From positions 1 through 5,116 of the forward strand of contig JAISRP010000059.1 in assembly GCA_031273585.1 (NCBI GenBank): a stretch of DNA of 5,116 nt, read 5' to 3'. Of this stretch, positions 1 through 5,116 are shown piece by piece; the first letter of the stretch is position 1; every line of letters starts with the position of its first letter. The DNA comes from Synergistaceae bacterium (GTDB taxonomy: Bacteria; Synergistota; Synergistia; Synergistales; Synergistaceae). Under the pieces are notes generated by a model, which was not told the DNA's origin, searched no databases, and saw only the letters and a list, made by a program, of their open reading frames with translations. The position numbers and the translations under genes are program-made.

Positions 1-24
1 AGCCAGCTCCCTGGACCCTATTCC

Positions 25-118
25 CATTTTTTTTGTTTTCGCCCGCAGGGCGAAAACAAAAAAAATGAAACGGGGGTCCGGGGGACTGATCCCCCGGCGG
101 GCGTGGGCGGCGCCCACG
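25..118. repeat. Composite intergenic element of three tandem hairpins
   Basis: Three inverted repeats follow one another in the noncoding DNA beyond the radA stop. The first, 25-44 paired with 48-67, is a perfect 20-bp palindrome around a 3-base loop. Its core is TTTTCGCCC/GGGCGAAAA, and its outer part is eight T on the left and eight A on the right. The second, 78-85 with 90-97, has an 8-bp stem (CCGGGGGA/TCCCCCGG) and a 4-base loop. The third, 102-108 with 112-118, has a 7-bp stem (CGTGGGC/GCCCACG) and a 3-base loop. All of this is read directly from the sequence. The arrangement resembles dispersed palindromic elements of the REP kind, but whether it is repeated elsewhere in the genome cannot be seen here. 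Part of it also looks like the transcription terminator of radA. Confidence 0.7.
58..97 (-). terminator. Probable intrinsic terminator of the radA transcript
   Basis: Read on the minus strand about 60 bases past the radA stop, a GC-only stem is followed by TTTCATTTTTTTT. Two pairings are possible. One is the 8-bp hairpin at 90-97/78-85, which leaves 12 bases before the T8 run. The other is a 6-bp CGGGGG/CCCCCG stem (91-96 with 71-76), which ends directly at the T-rich stretch. The second geometry fits a rho-independent terminator better. Its placement after the last gene of the minus-strand run supports the call. The flanking 20-bp palindrome does not itself have terminator polarity. Confidence 0.5.
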
Positions 119-155
119 GTCTTGCGCGATTCGGGATCTGCTTTGTAAAGTCCTC

Positions 156-1493
156 TCATTTTATTATCTCCAGCATCTGTGATATGGCGCTTACCCCCAT
201 TATTTCGATTCCGGACGCATCCGGAAGGTTGAACGAACTCACCACCGCCCGGCCAAATCCCAGCCTGGCGGCCTCCCTCATCCGCAGGTGAACCTGAGAT
301 GCGGGGCGGACCTCGCCGGCCAGCCCGACCTCCCCTATGAAGCACGTATCGCAGGCGGCGGGAGAATCCCGCAGTGATGACGCCAGCGCGGCGCAAATCG
401 CCAGGTCCGCGGCAGGATCCTGGATCGCCATGCCCCCTGCGACGTTTACGTAAACGTCGCAGCTTCTCGAAAATATACCACACCTCCGTTCGAGAACGGC
501 AAGAAGGAGCTGCAATCTGTTGACCTCTATGCCTCGCGCGGTGCGCTTAGGGTAGGGGAACGGCGTGGCGCAGGACAGCGCCTGTACCTCGGCCAGGAGG
601 GGGCGCGAGCCCTCTAGCGTCACCCCTATGGCGACCCCGGAGGCCGACTGATCCGACGCGCTCCAATAAAGACGGCTCGGGTCCACGACGGGAGACAGCC
701 CCTGCTCCGTCATCTCGAAAATTCCGAGCTCGTCCGTGCTGCCGTATCGGTTTTTTTCGGCGCGCAACAGCCTGTGCCGGGACGTCCTCTCGCCGGAGAA
801 CAGGAGGACCACGTCCACCATGTGCTCCAGCGTCTTCGGGCCGGCTATCTGCCCCTGCTTGGTGATGTGCCCCACCATCACGGTCGGGATGCCGACGGAC
901 TTGGCCGCCTCCGCCGCCCTCGACGCGACTGCCCGCACCTGTCCGGGCGAGCCGGCCCAGCCGCTTCCCTCGTCCATCCTGAATGACTGCACGGAGTCTA
1001 TCACGAGGAACTCGTAGCCCCTGGCCGTCTCGAGCATGGAGGGGAGGTCAGGCTCGCACAGCAGGTCGACGTTTCTCTCCGATATCCCGAGCCTGCGGCC
1101 CCGCATCGCGAGCTGTCCCGCGGACTCCTCGCCCGAGATGTAGAGGACGCGCCGCCCGGCCCTGGCCATGCAGGCGCACGCCTGCAGGAGCAGGGTGGAC
1201 TTGCCGACCCCTGGCTCCCCGCCGAGCAGCACGACGCCGCCCGGGATCCAGCCGCCTCCCAGGACCCTGTCGAGCTCGCCTATGCCGGAGGATATCCGCG
1301 CCTCCGGCAGTACGTCGACGCTCGAAATCGCGGAGGCCCTGGAGGCCTGAACGATGCCGCCCCTGGCCGCCTCGAGCGGCGTCTCCTCGGTCATGGTTCC
1401 CCACTCGCCGCAGCCAGGGCACCTGCCGACCTGGGTGAGGCTCACGTAGCCGCAGTCGGCGCACCTGAAGCGCGCCACGCTTTTCTTCGCCAC
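156..1493 (-). CDS. radA: DNA repair protein RadA (Sms), branch-migration ATPase
   Basis: RadA is a cytoplasmic RecA-like ATPase that acts with RecA to drive branch migration during recombinational repair and transformation. The 445 residues, close to the usual 450-460, show the full family layout. An N-terminal C4 zinc finger has C11, C14, C25 and C28, followed by GEW. A Walker A motif GEPGVGKS lies at 92-99 with Lys98. The strand FLVID at 162-166 is Walker B. The RadA-specific KNRYG motif is at 247-251. A C-terminal Lon-protease-like domain runs from about residue 285 to the end and carries DPAADLA where Lon has its serine, as expected for a non-proteolytic member. The start is GTG at 1493-1491. 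It is the only in-frame start, because a TGA lies seven codons upstream with no ATG, GTG or TTG between. GGGGG about eight bases before it may be the ribosome binding site. It lies 59 bases after the binding-protein gene, and a hairpin terminator follows its stop. Confidence 0.97.
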   Translation of the reverse strand: MAKKSVARFRCADCGYVSLTQVGRCPGCGEWGTMTEETPLEAARGGIVQASRASAISSVDVLPEARISSGIGELDRVLGGGWIPGGVVLLGGEPGVGKSTLLLQACACMARAGRRVLYISGEESAGQLAMRGRRLGISERNVDLLCEPDLPSMLETARGYEFLVIDSVQSFRMDEGSGWAGSPGQVRAVASRAAEAAKSVGIPTVMVGHITKQGQIAGPKTLEHMVDVVLLFSGERTSRHRLLRAEKNRYGSTDELGIFEMTEQGLSPVVDPSRLYWSASDQSASGVAIGVTLEGSRPLLAEVQALSCATPFPYPKRTARGIEVNRLQLLLAVLERRCGIFSRSCDVYVNVAGGMAIQDPAADLAICAALASSLRDSPAACDTCFIGEVGLAGEVRPASQVHLRMREAARLGFGRAVVSSFNLPDASGIEIMGVSAISQMLEIIK

Positions 1494-1552
1494 AGCCTCA
1501 GCCCCCGACGTTCATCGCGATCGCAGGGGCGCGCGGGCCCGCCGCGCTCATG

Positions 1553-2785
1553 CTACTCCGACGCCTCTGACGAGAATACCTCGACCAGACCGAAGGACCG
1601 GTACTGCCGCCCCTCTATCCTAAGCAGCCCGAACTTGCGCGAGACGGGCCTGTGAGTCCTCGGGTCTATCGCGAGATCCTCGTCCATCAGGGGAATCCCG
1701 CTCATGCGGGCGAGCTCGTACGCGAGCCCCCGCCCCTCGCCCGACGGCGTTCTCTCATAAGCCGATATGGCCCACCTCCCCAGGGCGTACGCCCTGGCTG
1801 CCGTCACCTGGTCCTGGAGCTCGGCGTTGAACATGTCCCGCACCTTGAGGGAGATCTCCCTCCTGCCGGCGTCGTTCCTTATGAGCAGCACGTCCTTGTC
1901 CGCCAGTATGAGGCCCTCGGCGTCGAGGAGTATCCTGTGCTGATTTCCCGCGTAAAAAACTACGGAGCCGTTGGGCCGAAGCGACGCGGTCCTCCATATC
2001 GAGAGCGTCGCCATGGCGTCGAGCCAGCACGTAAACGACCGGAATCCTCCCGCCTCGGCGTTCCTCACCTGGACGTTGAACTGATCCTGCCTGTACGCCA
2101 CGACCGACATTTCCATCGCCCTGATCCCCCGGGCCGTCAGAAAATTTACGTTGAGCGAGGCCCCCTTCGCCAGCTTCGTCGACAGGGAGTCAGTCATCAC
2201 CGCCACGTCCACCGGGGGGTACTCGGTCATGGCGGCCTCGGCCAGGGCGTTGGCCCTGGCGAAGTACGGAAGGTCCAGGGCGAACAGGAATTGGTAGGGC
2301 ATCCCCGTCCCTGGGTTGCGGATCGCCAGGTCCTCCCCGCCCGAGAAGATCACGGACGGCCCGTTCGCCTGGCACATTCGCGCGAGATCAGCGTCCATCG
2401 CGCCGCCGGCAAAGCTGACGATTATGCTGACGCCCATAGCGCGCCACGACGCCATGCGATCTGTGAGCTCGTCCGGCGACGAGATGCCGGAGAACATAAA
2501 AGTGACCTCCTTGCCCATTATGCCGCCGCGCTCGAGCGATATCGCGCGCTCGGCCAGGCGCATGGCGTACTTTATCGACGCGCCAGCCGGGCTGTCCCAG
2601 CCCTCTGGCGGGGGAATCACCACCACCGGCCACGCCCAGCCCTCCTTCACCCCTGTGAAATTGTTCTCCAGGGACGGGGCGCCCTCCGCCGGGTCTAAGA
2701 ACATGAGGAAGAGCAGGAGCAGTATCAGGAGCGGCAGCGCAAGCGGCGCGCGTCCTCCCGCATGTATAGTTCCGTCACATCGCAT
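1553..2785 (-). CDS. Exported periplasmic-binding-protein-like protein (type 1, LivJ-like), ligand unknown
   Basis: This 410-residue protein is probably secreted to the periplasm. The N-terminus has a leucine-rich hydrophobic core at 15-30 ending in PAEGA, with cleavage likely near residue 35 or 36. There is no lipobox cysteine after it and no other clear membrane segment. The mature part resembles the Leu/Ile/Val-binding family: a first strand VVVIP at 54-58, then a helix with GASIKYAMRLAERAI (68-82), the hallmark GGIMGKEVTF (87-96), a helix leading to GVSIIVSFAGG (118-128), and later VDVAVMTDS, as in the second lobe's hinge region. The family match is inferred from this pattern and is not close. 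The ligand cannot be read. No permease or ATPase gene adjoins it, so it may serve a distant transporter or act as a sensor. A strong GGAGGTG site five bases before the ATG fixes the start. It sits between hisIE (61-base gap) and radA (59-base gap). Confidence 0.8.
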   Translation of the reverse strand: MRCDGTIHAGGRAPLALPLLILLLLFLMFLDPAEGAPSLENNFTGVKEGWAWPVVVIPPPEGWDSPAGASIKYAMRLAERAISLERGGIMGKEVTFMFSGISSPDELTDRMASWRAMGVSIIVSFAGGAMDADLARMCQANGPSVIFSGGEDLAIRNPGTGMPYQFLFALDLPYFARANALAEAAMTEYPPVDVAVMTDSLSTKLAKGASLNVNFLTARGIRAMEMSVVAYRQDQFNVQVRNAEAGGFRSFTCWLDAMATLSIWRTASLRPNGSVVFYAGNQHRILLDAEGLILADKDVLLIRNDAGRREISLKVRDMFNAELQDQVTAARAYALGRWAISAYERTPSGEGRGLAYELARMSGIPLMDEDLAIDPRTHRPVSRKFGLLRIEGRQYRSFGLVEVFSSEASE

Positions 2786-2790
2786 GTCGC

Positions 2791-2797
2791 CACCTCC
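2791..2797 (-). promoter_or_regulatory. Strong ribosome binding site of the binding-protein gene
   Basis: On the minus strand the sequence reads GGAGGTG, then five bases (GCGAC), then ATG. This is the best Shine-Dalgarno match in the window. It confirms the long signal-peptide-containing start and suggests that this gene is translated well and independently of hisIE. Confidence 0.75.
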
Positions 2798-2817
2798 GTT
2801 TTTGCTGAGGATTTAAA

Positions 2818-2836
2818 ACCGTGGGCGCCGACCCCC
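2818..2836. repeat. Possible truncated relative of the hairpin element at 25-118
   Basis: In the 61-base gap between hisIE and the binding-protein gene, the plus strand reads ACCGTGGGCGCCG followed by ACCCCC. The first 13 bases are the exact reverse complement of 108-120. The second block matches ACCCCC on the minus strand at 72-77 of the same element, with the central hairpin sequence missing in between. Including flanking bases, 15 of 16 match. A lone 13-base match could occur by chance in GC-rich DNA; the shared order of two blocks in two intergenic gaps makes kinship possible but not proven. Confidence 0.3.
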
Positions 2837-2846
2837 TGGCCCCTTT

Positions 2847-3500
2847 TTACGAGGCGTCGTTCTCCCCGTGCCTTGACTGCAGCTCGCCTATGACCTCGGA
2901 GAGGGGGACGCCCGCCGAGATGCAGGCGACCAGGAGGTGATAGACCAAGTCGGCGGCCTCGCCGCGGAAACTGTTCTTATCCCCGGAGACCAAGGCCAGC
3001 GCCGTCTCGACGCCCTCCTCGCCGACTGTCTGCGCGACGCGGAACCGGCCGTCCGCCATCAGGCGGGCGGTGTAGCTCTCCTCAGGGGGGTCCTGAACCC
3101 TCCGCTCGAGATATCTGTAGAGCCGGTGTAGAAATGTCCCTCCGTCAGTGGCGCGGTCCGCCCTGAAGCCCTCCCTGTAGAAGCACGTCCTGCTGCCAGT
3201 GTGGCAGGCAGGCCCCATCGGCTCGACCTGAACCAGCAGCGTATCCCCGTCGCAGTCGGCTCGGATGGAGGACACTTTCATCCTGCTGCCGCTCGTGAGC
3301 CCCTTGTGCCAGATCTCGCCCCTCGACCTGCTCCACAGGACCAGCTCCCCCGTGTCGAACGTCATCTTAAGGGCTCTCTCGTTGGCCCACGCCGTCATCA
3401 GAACCTCCGCGGTATTGGAGTCCTGCACCACCACCGTCACTAGGCCCATCCGGTCGAACTTGATCATTTTTATAAAGTCCGAAAATTCAGCCTCAGTCAT
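2847..3500 (-). CDS. hisIE: Bifunctional phosphoribosyl-AMP cyclohydrolase / phosphoribosyl-ATP pyrophosphatase
   Basis: This fused enzyme carries out steps 2 and 3 of histidine synthesis in the cytoplasm. The C-terminal HisE domain removes pyrophosphate from PR-ATP and the N-terminal HisI domain opens the purine ring of PR-AMP. HisI (about residues 13-115) shows W38-x-N40-x2-A43, the metal-binding DCDGD at 82-86, and CHTGSRTCF at 99-107, giving the expected zinc cysteines C83, C99 and C106. HisE (about 122-212) shows FLHRLYRYLERR, then GEEGVE at 160-165 and EAADLVYHLLV at 181-191, with the Mg-binding acidic residues E161, E162, E165, E181 and D184. Ahead of GEE the usual basic pair is replaced by Q-T. 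The 217-residue length fits a fusion. The ATG at 3500 is preferred; GAAGGG lies ten bases and GAGGG one base upstream, so the ribosome site is not ideal. It follows hisA by 42 bases with no hisF between. Confidence 0.96.
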   Translation of the reverse strand: MTEAEFSDFIKMIKFDRMGLVTVVVQDSNTAEVLMTAWANERALKMTFDTGELVLWSRSRGEIWHKGLTSGSRMKVSSIRADCDGDTLLVQVEPMGPACHTGSRTCFYREGFRADRATDGGTFLHRLYRYLERRVQDPPEESYTARLMADGRFRVAQTVGEEGVETALALVSGDKNSFRGEAADLVYHLLVACISAGVPLSEVIGELQSRHGENDAS

Positions 3501-3542
3501 GCCCTCATATCCCTTCGACCCGGATGCCCTACCGGAGACAGG

Positions 3543-4259
3543 CTAGTCCTTGGCGGCCTGCAGCGCCTCTCCCAGATCGAGGCTCTTCTCGTAAATGGCC
3601 TTGCCCACCACGGCGCCGGACACCCCTATCTCCTTCAGCTTCATTATATCATCGAGCGTGGTCACGCCGCCCGCCGCCACGATGTTGGTCGTGTCCCCCA
3701 CGAGGGGCTTGTATATCTCGATGTCCGGCCCCTGGAGCATCCCGTCGCTCTCGACGGATGTTACGAGGAACGTCCTGTAACCGGCGCTGTAAAGTTTAGC
3801 GAGACACGCCTGGGGGGTCATCCCAGTGGACTGATACCAGCCGGAGATCACGACCTTGTTCCCGCTCACGTCAAGTGCCGGCATCAGGGAAAATCCAAAC
3901 GTCTGAAACAGCTCCTTCGCCATGTCCTCCCTGTTGAATAAAATACTGCCGACCATCACTCTCCACGCGCCCGCGCGGATCGCGTCGGTTATGGCGGCCC
4001 TGCTGCGAAGCCCGCCGCCGTACTCCGTGAAGAGCCCCAGCCTCCCGATCTTGGAGAGGATGTCGAGGTGCCTCGGGTAACCCATCTGTGCCCCCTCTAG
4101 ATCGACGATGTGTATGTGGGTGCAGCCCGCGTCCTTGAACGACTTCGCCACGCTGTACGGGTCGTCGCCGTAGACGACCCTGTCGTCGAAATTTCCCTTC
4201 GTCAGCCTCACGACCTTGCCCTTGTACAGATCAATTGCCGGAAGGATGATCAAATCCAT
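3543..4259 (-). CDS. hisA: ProFAR isomerase (phosphoribosylformimino-5-aminoimidazole carboxamide ribotide isomerase)
   Basis: HisA catalyses the Amadori rearrangement of ProFAR to PRFAR, step 4 of histidine synthesis. The protein is a (beta/alpha)8 barrel of 238 residues, normal for the family. The first strand ILPAIDL carries catalytic Asp10, and ALDVSG at 128-133 carries the second catalytic Asp, D130. Both phosphate-binding half-barrels are present: EYGGGLR at 79-85 with VGS at 103-105, and AAGGV at 195-199 with VVGKAIYE at 217-224. DGMLQGPD near 172-179 matches the conserved loop after strand 6. The ATG at 4259 overlaps the hisB end by ten bases but has the AAGGGGG site only one base upstream. 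A TTG at 4253-4251 would be seven bases from that site, overlap the hisB stop as TTGA, and give the usual HisA N-terminus M-I-I-L-P-A-I-D-L. I think TTG is the likelier real start. The longer form is listed here. Confidence 0.95.
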   Translation of the reverse strand: MDLIILPAIDLYKGKVVRLTKGNFDDRVVYGDDPYSVAKSFKDAGCTHIHIVDLEGAQMGYPRHLDILSKIGRLGLFTEYGGGLRSRAAITDAIRAGAWRVMVGSILFNREDMAKELFQTFGFSLMPALDVSGNKVVISGWYQSTGMTPQACLAKLYSAGYRTFLVTSVESDGMLQGPDIEIYKPLVGDTTNIVAAGGVTTLDDIMKLKEIGVSGAVVGKAIYEKSLDLGEALQAAKD

Positions 4260-4828
4260 GCCCCCTTCGTGCTGGGTTCGGCCTCAGCCTGCTGGAGGGC
4301 CATGTCGAGCGCGATGCCGACCCCCTTGAAGACCGCCTCCGCCGCATGGTGCGAGTTGTCCGCTGCGAGGAGGCTTATGTGCAAGGTCGCCCGCGACTCC
4401 CGGCAGAACCCCCTGAAGAACTCAGGGACCAGCTCGAGATCGAAGTTGCCGCACCTCTCCGTCGGAAAATTTCCCTCCCAGTACAGCCCCCCCCTCCCGC
4501 TTATATCGAGCGCGACCCGCGCCAGGGACCCATCCATTGGAAGCAGGCACCAGCCGTACCTCCGCCTAGGGATCCCTTCGGACACGATCATCTCCCGAAG
4601 CGCCATTCCGGCAGTGATGCCGACGTCCTCAGTGAGGTGATGCGCGTCCACGCACACGTCCCCTGTCGCCTCCAGGTCGAGGCGGAATCTGCCGCGGTGA
4701 GCCATCAGATCGAGCATGTGTGCCAGGAAGCCGCAGGGAATATCGATGTGACTGCTCCCTGACGGTGAAGGATGGGACAGAGACAGCGCTATCCTCGTCT
4801 CTCCTGTGTTGCGGGTTATGCTTGGCAT
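4250..4828 (-). CDS. hisB: Imidazoleglycerol-phosphate dehydratase (monofunctional)
   Basis: HisB removes water from imidazole-glycerol phosphate to give imidazole-acetol phosphate. The 192 residues cover a single dehydratase domain of usual length, with no N-terminal histidinol-phosphatase domain as in enterobacteria. Family landmarks are E10 in TGET, H37 in HML, the HHLTE motif at 63-67, HH at 160-161 with E164, F167 and K168, SGR at 110-112, and the C-terminal STKG at 186-189 that binds phosphate. The metal-binding histidines and glutamates are kept. Several positions that are normally strongly conserved differ: A36 for Asp in FDHML, R45 for the His before Gly, A62 for the Asp before HH, and G100 for Glu after Asp. 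The ATG at 4828 has AGGGGGTG seven bases upstream. It lies 42 bases from hisG and overlaps hisA, which suggests translational coupling. Confidence 0.95.
   Translation of the reverse strand: MPSITRNTGETRIALSLSHPSPSGSSHIDIPCGFLAHMLDLMAHRGRFRLDLEATGDVCVDAHHLTEDVGITAGMALREMIVSEGIPRRRYGWCLLPMDGSLARVALDISGRGGLYWEGNFPTERCGNFDLELVPEFFRGFCRESRATLHISLLAADNSHHAAEAVFKGVGIALDMALQQAEAEPSTKGAWI
4261..4267 (-). promoter_or_regulatory. Ribosome binding site of hisA, inside the hisB coding end
   Basis: The minus strand reads AAGGGGG here, within the hisB codons for Lys188-Gly189. It stands one base from the ATG at 4259 (too close) but seven bases from the TTG at 4253, so it favours the TTG start. The overlap suggests that ribosomes finishing hisB re-start on hisA. 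Confidence 0.55.
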
Positions 4829-4870
4829 TATCCTGCACCCCCTGACATATATGGTAATCGGTGAAGCCCC

Positions 4871-5116
4871 TTAACCCCTCCGATTTTTCGAGACGAAGCT
4901 CTCCAGCGCGTCGGCCACGGGGCGGATGTCGCTCCAGCGGAGCTGAAGCGCCCCGGAACCTGCGACGAGCCGCAGCGAGACCTCAGACGTCCGCCTTATC
5001 ACCACGAGACCGTTGGCCTTGAGCGTCCCTCCGGTCTGAACGATGTCATATATGCACTCCGCCAGGCCGAGGGCCGGCGCCAGCTCGACCGAGCCGTTCA
5101 GGTACAGGGTCCTGAT
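4871..5116 (-). CDS. hisG: ATP phosphoribosyltransferase catalytic subunit, C-terminal end (partial)
   Basis: Only the last 81 residues plus the TAA stop lie in the window; the gene continues beyond 5116. The translated frame begins [11 protein letters not shown] and contains E-x5-G-x-A-x2-I-x-D-I-x2-T-G-x-T-L, which agrees with the HisG family signature as I recall it, followed by KANGL. HisG joins ATP to PRPP in the first, feedback-controlled step of histidine synthesis. After the signature only about 45 residues remain, without the extra C-terminal regulatory domain of long-form HisG. This is therefore the short form, which in known cases needs the HisZ subunit for activity and histidine control. 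hisZ is not visible here. The stop lies 42 bases before hisB. hisD, which often sits between hisG and hisB, is absent from this position. Confidence 0.93.
   Translation of the reverse strand: MRTLYLNGSVELAPALGLAECIYDIVQTGGTLKANGLVVIRRTSEVSLRLVAGSGALQLRWSDIRPVADALESFVSKNRRG

Noticed and set aside
25..67. Standard rho-independent terminator for the 20-bp palindrome
   Set aside because: On both strands the T-run precedes and the A-run follows the stem, opposite to a working terminator; only the neighbouring GC hairpin followed by T-rich DNA on the minus strand fits.
103..291. Plus-strand open frame beginning in the hairpin region
   Set aside because: It has no ribosome binding site, starts inside the third hairpin and runs into the 3' end of radA in antisense; the product shows no recognisable feature.
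983..1438. Plus-strand open frame (151 codons) opposite radA
   Set aside because: Arg/Pro-rich antisense shadow within a gene that has full RadA motifs on the other strand.
1517..1524. GCGATCGC palindrome resembling the cyanobacterial HIP1 octamer
   Set aside because: I noticed a single copy in GC-rich intergenic DNA; nothing suggests a repeat family or a cyanobacterial origin.
1652..2698. Long plus-strand open frame (348 codons) opposite the binding-protein gene
   Set aside because: Its translation is rich in Arg, Pro, Gly and His with no domain pattern, and it mirrors the GC-rich third positions of the real minus-strand gene, whose signal peptide, fold pattern and ribosome site are clear.
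1553..2785. Lipoprotein assignment for the binding protein
   Set aside because: No cysteine follows the hydrophobic segment, so a lipobox is absent; a cleaved signal peptide fits better.

Overview
The window is a stretch of a GC-rich bacterial genome in which every recognisable gene lies on the minus strand, so transcription runs from position 5116 toward position 1. In that order the genes are: the 3' end of hisG (cut by the window edge), hisB, hisA, hisIE, a secreted periplasmic-binding-protein-like gene of unknown ligand, and radA. Gaps between genes are 42, -10, 42, 61 and 59 bases, which fits one operon or a pair of closely coupled ones. The short type of HisG, the fused HisIE, an extracytoplasmic solute-binding-like protein beside them and the high GC content suggest an anaerobic, amino-acid-using lineage such as Synergistota. 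That assignment rests on overall protein flavour only and is weak.

Right part (2847-5116): histidine biosynthesis. HisG condenses ATP and PRPP, HisIE carries out the pyrophosphatase and cyclohydrolase steps, HisA isomerises ProFAR to PRFAR, and HisB dehydrates imidazole-glycerol phosphate. The HisH/HisF synthase that should act between HisA and HisB is not encoded here, although hisA and hisIE often flank hisF. hisD and hisC are also absent from the visible part. hisB and hisA overlap, and the codons for the conserved C-terminal Lys-Gly of HisB also serve as a ribosome binding site for hisA, probably for a TTG start.

Middle (1553-2785): a 410-residue exported protein with a type 1 periplasmic-binding-protein fold of the branched-chain amino acid (LivJ-like) kind. 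It has a strong ribosome binding site and no transporter partner in view. Left (156-1493): RadA, the branch-migration ATPase of homologous recombination, complete and with all key motifs, starting at GTG.

Left edge (1-155): no gene is visible. The region holds three tandem hairpins, including a perfect 20-bp inverted repeat whose T8 and A8 tracts sit on the wrong sides for a normal terminator. On the minus strand, an adjacent GC hairpin followed by a T-rich run probably ends the radA transcript. A short piece resembling part of this element recurs in the gap between hisIE and the binding-protein gene. I see no RNA genes, CRISPR arrays or insertion sequences. The window is mostly ordinary housekeeping content; the best leads are the hairpin element, the orphan binding protein and the incomplete his cluster.
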